Assembly: GCF_000188695.1 (NCBI RefSeq)
Contig: NW_004754922.1
Span: forward strand, 224,871-244,709
DNA from: Salpingoeca rosetta
Lineage: Eukaryota; Opisthokonta; Choanoflagellata; Craspedida; Salpingoecidae
Length of the DNA stretch: 19,839 nt
Reading direction: 5' to 3'
Shown here one piece after another: positions 1 to 19,839 of this stretch; position 1 is the first letter of the stretch; each line of letters starts with the position of its first letter. The notes below the pieces were generated by a model, which was not told where the DNA came from, ran no database searches, and was given only the letters and a program-made list of their open reading frames with translations. Both the position numbers and the translations under genes were made by a program.

Positions 1-285
1 CAGAGAGAGAAAGAGACAGAGAGAGAGAGAGACAGAGAGAGAGACAGAGAGACAGAGAGAGACAGAGAGAGAGAAAAGAGAGACAGAGAGAGACAGAGAC
101 AGAGAGAGACACAGAGAGAGACACAGAGAGAGACAGAGAGAGAGAGAGAAAGAGAGACAGAGACAGAGACAGAGACAGAGACAGAGAGAGACACACACAC
201 AGAGAGAGAGACACACACACACACAGAGAGACACACACAGAGAGAGACACACACACAGAGACAGAGAGAGACAGAGAGAGAGCAA
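1..285. repeat. GA/GACA/CA purine-rich microsatellite tract
   Basis: Almost uninterrupted mixture of GA, GACA and CA units with no unique sequence. It lies beyond the donor of exon 2 of the minus-strand F-BAR gene, so on the sense strand it is a long CT/TG-rich intronic stretch. The left edge of the tract is not in the window. Confidence 0.9.
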
Positions 286-341
286 GAGTGTGTGTGCGTG
301 CATCATTAATTCAGCGGCATTTGCCACTGCCGGTGGCTTAC

Positions 342-774
342 CCCCCAGGCGTGACCAAACGTGGTGTTGGTGTCGCGCTCTGCTACGGCGCCAAAGGACT
401 TGCACACGGCGGCCAACTTTGTGGCATACTCCCGCTCCACCTCAGCAACCTGAGCAACGTGTATATGTGCATGTGTGCGCTTGTAAATTGGTGCAGGAAC
501 ATGGGACTGGGCTGACATGGTGCACCGAGGACGCACGCACACGCTGTCACGCCCACTCACTGTTCAACCATCATGGTCCAGCAGAACACTCACTGCCTGC
601 CTGCTTCGTTGCTCGCTCATGTGTCAACACCACCTGCCGAGTCACACAGCTGCAGCAACACCTTTGACCAACCTTTGCAATGAAGTTCCTGATGTTCTCA
701 GTGGCCTCGTTCCCTTGTGCTGCGTGCTTCTCCACAGCTTGGAACTGATCCCACAGATCCTCTCCCCACGGCAT
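342..774 (-). CDS. F-BAR domain protein, CIP4/TOCA type (first two coding exons, partial)
   Basis: Minus-strand exons 774..673 and 449..342 encode the first 70 residues of an F-BAR membrane-bending protein. The start reads [17 protein letters not shown], which matches the family hallmark M-x-W-G-x-x-L-W-D-Q-F-x-x-x-E-K-H of CIP4/FBP17/TOCA-1, so the ATG at 774 is chosen although the frame stays open upstream. After the splice, [19 protein letters not shown] matches the FCH 'E-I-E-x-x-Y-A-K-x-L' helix, and the exon ends at the usual 'HAW' position. Splice sites are AAG|GTTGGT (673/672), an acceptor CTCAG before 449 and GGG|GTAAGC (342/341); both introns are phase 0. The family links curved membrane to actin through SH3 and HR1 domains, which would lie left of the window. 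Family assignment is strong; a specific ortholog cannot be named. Confidence 0.85.
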
Positions 775-962
775 GACAGCTTCGTTGAGGTTGCTGCTTT
801 GTTGTTGTCGTTTGCCTGCTTCTTGCCAGATGGAACGACGACCCCAATTGGCTACAACTTATCCTGTCGCGATGTACGTGTGTTTGAATTTGGCGGGGAA
901 ACATCGAAAAATTATCAATGATACCCATAAATCAACGTGCTTCTTATGTTCTGCACAACAAC
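775..962. promoter_or_regulatory. Divergent intergenic interval with a CCAATTGG palindrome
   Basis: The 188 bp between the F-BAR start codon (minus) and the WW-protein start codon (plus) must hold both 5' UTRs and probably a shared promoter. At 844-851 lies CCAATTGG, which presents a CCAAT box on each strand. CCAAT boxes are known NF-Y sites; that this one works is inferred from position only. No TATA-like element was recognised. Confidence 0.35.
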
Positions 963-1656
963 ATGTCCTCGGCATCGTTACCGCCAGCGCTGGCCGCCCG
1001 CCTTGCCAAGCGAGGCATCATCCAGGTGTGTCTCGTGTCTGTGCATGTGCCTGTGTCCCTGTGTGTGTCTGTGTCTGTGTCTGTGTTAAGTGTGTGTGTC
1101 TCTATGTCTGTGTCTGTGTGTGTGTGTGTGTGTGTACCTTTTCACGGGCGTTGCACTGCCTCGTTCGCAACTGAGCCAGTCATGACCCTAACCTTCCATT
1201 TCCCACCGTTCCCGAGCTCACCCAATTGCTGTGATGCGCGGACTGTACTCTTCTTCATAGAGTGCGAAAGCGAAGAAGAAAGCAGAGAAACATCGCCAGA
1301 AGTTTGGTTCGTCACGTGGCTTCCTTGTTGCCTCTCTGCTTGCCTTTGTGACATCTGTTCTTCCGCTCGCTTCAACGACTCACCTCGATGTGTGCTTGGT
1401 TCTTTGCACGGATGTACCGGCGCTGGGTCGGCCACGTGGACACCAATCGCTTCGCAGTCCCATACGTAAGCCAAACGGAGCAACAGGAACCCCGACGTGG
1501 CCTTTTGCTTCATACACACCAATGACCAATATTTTGTTGAAGAGCACATCTCACACGTACATGCTGATTCGTCTTGTTTTCCTCGCTTGCAGGAGGATGA
1601 CCTACCGGACGGATGGCACCCTGTAGTCGAAGTGCGAACGTATGCAAAGACGTTTT

Positions 1657-1687
<31 letters not shown>

Positions 1688-2594
1688 GTGGTGGTGGTGG
1701 TGGTGGTGGTGTTGTGTTCTTGCGACAACATGACGCGACGGCACACACACACACACACACACACACTCACTCTCTCTCTCTCACAATTACATAAACATAT
1801 GCACACTCACATACTTAACAAACATGCACACTCACATGCGCACTCACACACATACAAACGTCCCCCCACCCCACATGACCTGCAGTGGGGACATCTACTT
1901 CTGGCACATGGACACAAATGAGACGCAGTGGGAGCTCCCGACGGAGGAATCAGAGCGCAGGCGGAGAGAAGCGTGGGAACAGCAGCAGTACCAGCCCATG
2001 TACGGTCAACAACAGTACATGCAACAGCAACAGCAACAACAGGCAAGTGAGCCGCAGTCAGCGGCTCTCGCGTTTGCGCAGGCGCGGGGAGGAGCCACAT
2101 CAACGAGCACAGCGCAGGCGTCGTCCGAAGCGCCACTGCCGACACCGCGGCCCGCCTTTGGTATGGGCCTGATGCCCGCAGCGCCGCCCGTCATGCGCCC
2201 ACCGACACAGCAGCAATACCCACCACAACCCCCACCACAACAACAGCAACAGCAACAGCAACAACAACAACAAGGGTCATTGCTTGGCGCGGCGCCGATG
2301 ACGGCTGCCGGCCCGCCGCCACCGGGTGGGTGGCAGGGCGGCTATGGTTCCAGCTACGGTCCCGGTTATGGTGCTGGCTATGGTGCGCCGATGCAGATGC
2401 CGATGATGCCACCGCCACCGTACCAGCAGCAGCAGCAACAACAGCTACAGCCACCACCGCGACAGGAGCGTGTGCGAATGCAGTATGCGATGCCGGGTGC
2501 ACGGCCCTCGGCGAAGAGGCAACAGGATGACAGCGACAGCGTAACTGGTGGCGGCGGTGCAGGACATCAAACGAAGAAGCCTGCGTATTCATGA
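963..2594 (+). CDS. WW-domain protein with PQBP1-like N-terminus and Q/P/G-rich tail
   Basis: Exon 1 (963-1025) encodes MSSASLPPALAARLAKRGIIQ, closely resembling the start of polyglutamine-binding protein 1. Exon 3 (1593-1639) and exon 4 (1886-2594) join in phase 2 to give a WW domain: LPDGWHP..., then GDIYFWHMDTNETQWELP, with both signature Trp and the final Pro. Donors are CAG|GTGTGT (1026) and AAC|GTATGC (1640); acceptors are TTGCAG (1592) and CTGCAG (1885). An exon 2 very probably begins at 1261 or 1263 after CTTCTTCATAG, but its end is unresolved: no strong donor gives the needed length, and GT at 1307 or 1311 are the nearest candidates. The tail holds poly-Q runs, a GYGxGYG tract and Pro-rich segments; it ends KKPAYS. 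PQBP1 acts in nuclear splicing through its WW domain and a C-terminal U5-15K-binding motif, which I do not see here. It could therefore be another WW splicing-type protein. Confidence 0.75.
1027..1136 (+). repeat. GT-rich tract in intron 1 of the WW-protein gene
   Basis: Imperfect TG/TCTG repeats begin right at the donor GTGTGT of intron 1 and end in a pure TG run before 1136. The rest of the intron is unique, with CTAAC (branch-like) near 1189 and a pyrimidine tract before the acceptor at 1260. Confidence 0.9.
1659..1767 (+). repeat. Compound CTG / TGG / CA microsatellite in intron 3
   Basis: About eight CTG units, then about nine TGG units, then after a short unique stretch a CA run (1742-1767), all within intron 1640-1885. 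Further CA-rich sequence continues to about 1858, close to the acceptor at 1885. Outside the coding sequence, so the CTG run does not encode a homopolymer. Confidence 0.9.
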
Positions 2595-2782
2595 CACGAA
2601 CATCTGTCTGTCTGTATGTGTGTGTGTGTGTCTTGTGTCTGTGTGTCCTTGTGGGTGTGTCTGTGCCTCTGTATGTGTATGTGCCTCTGTAAGTGTGTGT
2701 GTGTGTGTGTCAGTGCGTGTGTCTCATCCTTGCAGCACCAATGCCACCTCGCTTCTTGCTTGCTGTTGCTTGTCTGTGAATG

Positions 2783-2788
2783 AATAAA
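2783..2788 (+). promoter_or_regulatory. Poly(A) signal AATAAA
   Basis: Canonical AATAAA about 190 nt after the stop codon of the WW-domain gene, in the same orientation. It is the only canonical hexamer I found downstream of any of the genes here. Confidence 0.6.
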
Positions 2789-3130
2789 CGAATGAACGAG
2801 TGAACTTGCCCGTGAATGAACTGACAACAGCGCTGCGCTTGGGCCACACAAGGCAAGAACACAAAACACGAAGCGACAATGAGACACCACACCACATCAC
2901 ATCACAACACACGACAAGACACGCACACCAACACACCGCAACACCACAAGCCAGCGTGCGTGCAGGTGTGGCCATTTCCGTTGCAGCGCCACGTCCGCAG
3001 CAACCGAAAGTTCAATGAAGATATAGGCCAATTTTCTACAACCACTGCTCGTTTGTTCGTTGGTTGGTTGGCTCTCATGTCACTCACATTATCGTCGCAC
3101 TCTCGAACAAGCCCACCAAGCGACTCACAC

Positions 3131-3162
3131 GCACGACCACACGACCGCACGACCACACGACC
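3131..3162 (+). repeat. Four tandem copies of an 8-bp unit
   Basis: Unit (G/A)CACGACC repeated four times with the first base alternating G, A, G, A, so it can also be read as a 16-bp unit twice. It lies about 70 bp upstream of the GALNT start codon. Confidence 0.8.
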
Positions 3163-3229
3163 ACGTACCTGTTTAGTCGCACAACCGCACAGAGAGACAC
3201 AGGCGCATTCTTTTGCTCCACGCCTACTT

Positions 3230-4909
3230 ATGGCCAAGGGCAAGAAAGGCGCTGCTGGCGTGGGGAAGAAGAGCAACGGTTCCGGTGCAGTTGATCCGCT
3301 GGCGAAGAAGAAGGAGCGTGCGCGCAAGCAAAGGCAAAAGGAGCTGTTGAAGAAAGTGGGCATGGGTGTGGCGGCGCTGGCGGCACTGGTCGCCCTGTTT
3401 CTGGTCGGAGACGCGCTCGGCGGTGAGCGCCAGATCCCGCTGGAAGGGCTGACCCAAATCTCCATGCCGACGCAGGAGAAATACCAGGCGGTGCTGCGCG
3501 ACGAGGGCCTGCGCCAGTCCCTCCTCACCAAGAAGAAGTCCAAGCAAGACATCAAGGAGTACAACGAGGGGTACAAGAACAACCAGTTCAACCAGTGGAT
3601 CAGCGACCGCCTGTCACTCCACCGCCGCGCGTACGACACCAGGCCCGTGGAGTGCCTGCACAAGAAGTACTACCCGCTCTCCGAGCTGCCCACCGTCTCC
3701 GTCATCTTGATCTTCTACAACGAGGCGCGGTCCACGCTGCTGCGCACGGTCTGGAGCGTCCTCGACCGCTCGCCCAGGTCCCTCATCAAGGAGATCCTGC
3801 TCGTGGACGACCACAGCTCCATGCCCCACCTCGGCTACCCGCTGGACCAGGAGGTTGCCGGCATCCCCAAGACGCGCGTCATCCGCCTGCCGGAGCGCTC
3901 CGGGCTCATCCGTGCCAAGGTGTACGGCGCCCAGCAGGCGCGTGGCGACGTGCTCGTGTACCTCGACAGCCACTGCGAGGTGAACGACGGGTGGCTGGAG
4001 CCGCTGCTCGACCGCATCCGCCGCAACCGCAAGACGGTGGCCATGCCCATCATCGATGCCATCGACTACGAGACGTGGGAGCACCGCACGGGCCTGCTGG
4101 AGCGCGGCATCTTCGACTGGTCGCTCGTCTTCAAGTGGAAGCAGCTCACCGCAGACGACAAGCGCGGGCGCCCCGATGACACGGACCCGTTTGCCAGCCC
4201 GGCCATGGCGGGTGGCCTGTTTGCCATGGACCGCAAGTACTTCTTCGAGGTTGGCGCGTACGACATGGGCATGGAAACGTGGGGCGGCGAGAACATTGAG
4301 ATGTCCATGCGCGTGTGGGCGTGTGGCGGGCGCATCGAGGCCCTGCCGTGCTCCCACGTTGCACACGTCTTCCGTAAGAAGACCCCATACGAGTTCAAGA
4401 CCAAGGACCCACAGGTACGGCGATGGCAAGCGCGCATGCATGTGTGTGTGTGCATGTGCATGTGTGTGTGTGTGGGGGGGGGAGGGATCGCGCAACGCAT
4501 TCACTGCTGAAGTTTGAAGCGTGGGCAAGTCGTTTCCTGTCATCAGTGTGTGTGTCTGTGTGTCTGTGTGTCTGTGTGTCTGTGTGTGTCTGTGTGTGTG
4601 CATTGCTGTAGCTCACACCATCACACAACAAGCATGCATCACTTTGCCTTACCCCACGTCACCTCATTTCACCACACTACACCCACTTGATGCGCCCATC
4701 AGGAAACGATTGCGCGGAACCTGAACCGGGTTGCAGAGGTGTGGATGGACGAGTACAAGGACGTGTACTACGCCGTTACCCACAACCGCAAGTACGGCTA
4801 TGGCGATGTGTCGCAGCGCAAGCAGTTGCGGCAGCAGCTCGGCTGTAAGTCGTTCAAGTGGTACCTCGACAACGTCTTCTACGACCTCGAGCTCCCATAC
4901 GATATCCAG

Positions 4910-4982
<73 letters not shown>

Positions 4983-5205
4983 GGGAGGCAGGCTGTTACC
5001 CTTTCCCCTGTGTTTATGTTGCTTGCGTAATTTGTGCTTTGCTGTCGGCTGCTTGCCCCTCCTGCCCCAAGCGCACACGGTTCCAACTCACGGTTCCCGC
5101 TCGCATGCCCTCGCCTGCGTTGCCGCTGCCGTACAGCTGAAGAACGGGACAAGCTTCCCCACGCTGTCGTGTCCACGCGACACGCGGCCGTGGTGGCAGC
5201 GCTGA
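3230..5205 (+). CDS. Polypeptide N-acetylgalactosaminyltransferase (GT27) without lectin domain
   Basis: Exons 3230-4414, 4703-4909 and 5137-5205, all phase 0, give 486 residues. The enzyme family transfers GalNAc from UDP-GalNAc to Ser/Thr, starting mucin-type O-glycans in the Golgi. Seen: a Lys/Arg-rich cytosolic N-terminus; a signal-anchor helix at about residues 43-63 (type II topology); the GT-A core starting [26 protein letters not shown] (190-197); RSGLIRAK (223-230); the metal-binding DSH (246-248); the Gal/GalNAc-T motif with MAGGLFA and WGGENIEMS (351-359); HVFR with His379; then [12 protein letters not shown] and [11 protein letters not shown]. Splices are CAG|GTACGG, CAG|GTCTGT and acceptor GTACAG. 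After the catalytic domain only a 22-residue tail (ending RPWWQR) follows, so the ricin-type lectin domain of most family members is missing. The upstream open frame is non-coding in character; the ATG at 3230 gives normal topology. The exact paralog is unknown. Confidence 0.92.
4913..4978 (+). repeat. (TG)33 at the donor of GALNT intron 2
   Basis: Pure TG run of 66 nt beginning four bases into intron 4910-5136, right after the donor CAG|GTCTGT. The remainder of the intron is unique and pyrimidine-rich before the acceptor at 5136. Confidence 0.95.
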
Positions 5206-5617
5206 GAAACGAACGACGGCCCGCAGCACCACAACTACACATGCCCACGCATACGCACACACACACACACACATGCGTGCATGCCTTCACACACTCACAC
5301 ACACACACACACACACACACACATCAATGAATGATCGCCATCACTGCTGCCAGCGCGCGTCTTTTGTGTCCGTCGTTCGTTCACTCGTGCGTGACTATTT
5401 GGACCCGCGCGCACAGTCGCACGCCAACACACACACACACACATATGCGCACGCCTGTCCAGTCTGGTTATTCTCGTCTCAGCAGCACCATCCAATACAT
5501 CAAGCAAACAAGCGAACAACCAGTCATGCCTGTTTGAGACAGAGGGAGAGTGTGTGCGATTGTGTGTCTGTGTGTGTGTGGGGGGGGCGTGTGTGTGTGC
5601 GTGTGTGTGCGTGCGTG
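5206..5617. other. Convergent intergenic interval (GALNT / LPDKG gene)
   Basis: These 412 bp separate two genes ending toward each other. The interval holds CA runs at 5256-5274 and 5296-5323, a mid-part CA stretch near 5432, and GT/G-rich sequence at 5553-5612. No AATAAA on either strand and no coding signal; in particular nothing resembling a lectin domain. Confidence 0.6.
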
Positions 5618-5747
5618 TTACTCCTGCAGCATGGCCTGGAGTCGCGCCTCCTGTCACAGTGATGAGACAAGAAGAGAAGGGGGTGGAGTGAAAGATCGAA
5701 ACAAAAGGGGATGAAAGCAAAGCCGGCATGGGCACGCCTAAGTACCC

Positions 5748-5838
<91 letters not shown>

Positions 5839-6952
5839 AGCATATGGACGTACCCGCCTGTCGAGCTCAACCTGTGCCTGCAACCGCGTGAGCTGCACGA
5901 GAGAGAGCTCCTTCGTACGGCCGCGCTGCCCCTCACTTACAGGGCGGTGGCGGATATCACGCTCCCGAACAACTACACCCGCAGCGCGCGTGCTGGAGGT
6001 CCCATCCACACCATTGTCAGCCTGTGTCTGTCCACCATCAACCGCCACGGTCCTTGCCTTTTCCCCCTGTTGTTGCGTACCGCTGTTGTCACCATGGCTG
6101 CCACCACCAACACCAACACCATCACTGCCATCACTGCCATCACGGCCGTCATCGCCACCTTGCATCCGCAGCCCACACATGCGCGAGACGAGCAGCTCCT
6201 CCAATGCATCGTCGCTCATCTGCAGCACCTGCTCTGTATCCAGCAGCACGTCCGTGTCGCCGCCCGCGTGAGATCTCCTGTGCTCACTCGCTTCACCCTC
6301 CTTGCCAGCTGGTGGTGCCTCGGTTCTGTTTGCCGGTTGCTGTGCGCGCCGTGCAACGCTGGCTTCTTCATCACCAACGCCACCGCTGTTGATGTTGGTG
6401 TTGTTGTTGGTGTTGTTGTTGGTGTTGTTGTTGTTGTTGTTGTTGTTGTTGCTGTCGTCGTCGTCGTCATAGTCATCAGAGTCCACATCCTCTTCATCCA
6501 TGACATGATCCTCCTCCTCATTGTTGTTGGTGTTGCGCTGCCGCTGCCGCCAGGCTGGACCGCTCCTGTTGCTGCTTGCTGTGTTGTTAGTGGTAGTGCG
6601 GCGTGGTGCCGTGGACTCCTTGATGGTCACAGCCGCCGATGCCAGGGACGCAAACGACTCGAGCTGACCTGTGGTGTGTGACGCTGGTGGCACATTGCCA
6701 CCCTGACTCTGTTGGTTGGCCTGCTTGTCCAACTTGGCCAGCTCGGCTCTGTACTTTGCCAGCTTGCGATGCAGCTTCTCTCCCTTGTCAGGCAGCTGCT
6801 CAACAGATGGGCTGCATGTGTGTGTGTACATGTGTGCACGTGTGCATGCATGTGTGCATGTATGTGTGCATGCATGTGTGCATGTATGTGTGCATGTGTG
6901 GAAGAACCGGATGAGGGAATGAGTTGTGTCCTCACACACACACACACACACA

Positions 6953-6998
<46 letters not shown>

Positions 6999-7260
6999 AG
7001 CGCACGACTCACTCTCGAAGCATCTCTGTGAAGAGGGCAATCTTGTCCTTGAGTTGGTGGCGCGTGTGCGGCGTGCATGTGCGACCACACGTGACACGCG
7101 GCTGCTGTTGTTGTTGTGTGAAAGGGGATGCCAGAAAGGGGGAGGCGACCTTCATGCGCGTGGACCCGCGAGCAGGGCGCTGGTAGTGCTGCAGGAACGA
7201 AAGGTCCCGTGCCTCCCTCTCCGCCCGCGCACCACCGCGCAACAGCCAATCAAACTGCAT
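5618..7260 (-). CDS. LPDKG-motif protein (Gdown1/TTF2-type RNA polymerase II-associated motif)
   Basis: Minus exons 7260..7013, 6811..5854 and 5650..5618 join with phases 2 and 0 into 412 residues. Splices are GA|GTGAGT, ATGCAG|C, CGG|GTACGT and GACAG|GAG. Residues 66-110 read KDKIALFTEMLRD then PSVEQLPDKGEKLHRKL and a charged helix. The L-P-D-K-G motif preceded by a short helix and followed by a K/E-rich coiled coil is the arrangement in POLR2M (Gdown1) and in TTF2, where it serves Pol II binding. The middle is disordered: Asn-rich (runs of up to nine N), acidic DDYDDDDD, Gly/Ser-rich. The C-terminus is a coiled coil (LTRLQAQVELDRR joined to EARLQAMLQE, stop). A small extra intron inside exon 1 (about 7147-7050) is possible, since that stretch looks poorly coding but stays in frame. 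Confident as a gene; the functional link is from one motif. Confidence 0.75.
5749..5833. repeat. (CA)42 in intron 2 of the LPDKG gene
   Basis: Pure CA run of 85 nt on the plus strand, i.e. a GT run on the sense strand starting about 20 nt after the donor at 5853. The intron spans 5853-5651. Confidence 0.95.
6816..6993. repeat. Opposed GT/CATG and CA tracts within one intron
   Basis: Intron 7012-6812 of the LPDKG gene carries a CA run at 6933-6993 (sense GT, next to the donor) and a GTGCATGTAT-type tract at 6816-6900 (sense CA/CATG, next to the acceptor). The two are broadly complementary on the same RNA. Confidence 0.85.
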
Positions 7261-7720
7261 CTTGGCTGACTTGTTGCTTCTTTGCTTCTTCTTGGTTTTT
7301 GTGTGTGCACGGAAATGCAACGACCGAGCACGCACACTGCTTGCTTGCTTGCTTCTTGCTTGTTGTTTTGTTTTGTGGACACATCATGTCACATCATCAC
7401 ACCACCACATGCGTGGCATCATACCCTTCCCCTTACTCCCCCCCCTCACCTCCGAATCAAACCGCATAAAGCAGCCAACAAGCAGTCAACGGTGTAATGT
7501 AATGTCTCATAACACAGCACAGCACTCCTCTTCCTTCCTTCCATCTCCCTACCATGGCACACCTCCTTCCACGAACACGTAGCAAGCATGCATGGACAGC
7601 ACGCGGGTCAGCCAGCACTTTTCGTCGCAGATAACACAAGAACAGCAAAGACGCAAGGGAAAAGCACACCAAGCAGTACCTCCCCACACACACACTCTCT
7701 CTCTCACTCATCATCTCCTT
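7261..7720. other. Tandem intergenic interval (receptor 3' UTR / LPDKG upstream region)
   Basis: Separates the receptor stop codon from the LPDKG start codon, both on the minus strand. Sequence is unique, with short CTTGCTTG-type and CACCAC repeats and TC-rich parts near 7690. No AATAAA on the minus strand, no CCAAT or TATA seen, no coding signal. Confidence 0.5.

Positions 7721-19775
<12,055 letters not shown>

Positions 19776-19839
<64 letters not shown>
19776..19839. repeat. (GT)n to the window edge, directly before a receptor acceptor
   Basis: Pure GT run on the plus strand, i.e. sense CA leading straight into the acceptor ACACAG|G at 19775/19774. The run continues past the window, so its length is unknown. 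Confidence 0.95.

Larger units (their letters stand above)
2595..3229 (+). other. Intergenic: 3' UTR of WW gene and upstream region of GALNT
   Basis: Starts with a GT-rich stretch (about 2606-2723) in the sense of the preceding gene, then an AATAAA at 2783-2788. From 2880 to 3229 it is CA/CAC-rich with no coding signal. The reading frame of the GALNT gene is open upstream of its ATG to 2879, but that part is low-complexity His/Thr/Arg and resembles no protein. Confidence 0.6.

Noticed and set aside
1..285. Possible telomeric or centromeric satellite
   Set aside because: Units are GA/GACA/CA microsatellite, with no telomere motif and no long unit; a gene intron flanks it.
1659..1711. CTG/TGG run as coding poly-Leu/poly-Val or poly-Cys/poly-Trp
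   Set aside because: It lies between the donor at 1640 and the acceptor at 1885, and the WW domain is complete only when this segment is removed.
3614..4603. 329-codon open frame on the minus strand across GALNT
   Set aside because: Shadow of the GC-rich GALNT exon; the plus strand carries all catalytic motifs of the family.
5206..5617. Hidden exon coding a ricin-type lectin domain for GALNT
   Set aside because: No frame on the plus strand shows QxW motifs or the paired cysteines of that domain; the interval is mostly CA/GT repeat.

Overview
The window looks like nuclear DNA from a unicellular holozoan, most likely a choanoflagellate of the Salpingoeca type; this is an inference. The grounds are short GT-AG introns, GC-rich exons, dense CA/GT microsatellites, animal-type families (CIP4/TOCA-type F-BAR, Golgi polypeptide GalNAc-transferase, PQBP1-like WW protein) and a giant cysteine-rich transmembrane protein. 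No bacterial operon features, tRNA, rRNA or transposon were recognised.

Layout. (1) A purine-rich GA/GACA/CA tract fills 1-285. It lies in an intron of a minus-strand F-BAR gene whose first two coding exons are 774..673 and 449..342; the gene runs off the left edge. (2) Across a 188-bp divergent promoter interval, a plus-strand WW-domain protein with a PQBP1-like N-terminus and a Q/P-rich tail lies at 963-2594. (3) A plus-strand polypeptide N-acetylgalactosaminyltransferase (3 exons, 486 aa) is at 3230-5205; its ricin-type lectin domain is absent. (4) Convergent to it, a minus-strand 412-aa protein with an LPDKG motif (Gdown1/TTF2 type) occupies 7260-5618. (5) The rest, 19774 down to 7721, is the 3' part of one minus-strand gene. 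Nineteen exons with fully matching intron phases encode the last ~2,408 residues of a single-pass membrane protein. It has about 58 copies of a ~24-residue TNFR-like cysteine repeat, a furin-like insert, a second cysteine module, a SEA-like segment, a Thr-rich mucin-like stalk, one membrane helix and a Q/A/D-rich tail ending in RRxS sites and a possible PDZ ligand. Its 5' end lies beyond the right edge.

The genes are unlikely to form one pathway. One possible link is that the GalNAc-transferase belongs to the family that would initiate O-glycans on the Thr-rich stalk of the neighbouring receptor. The most striking large-scale pattern is strand-aware: in all five genes, intronic GT repeats sit after donors and CA repeats sit before acceptors, read on the sense strand, and some introns carry both.
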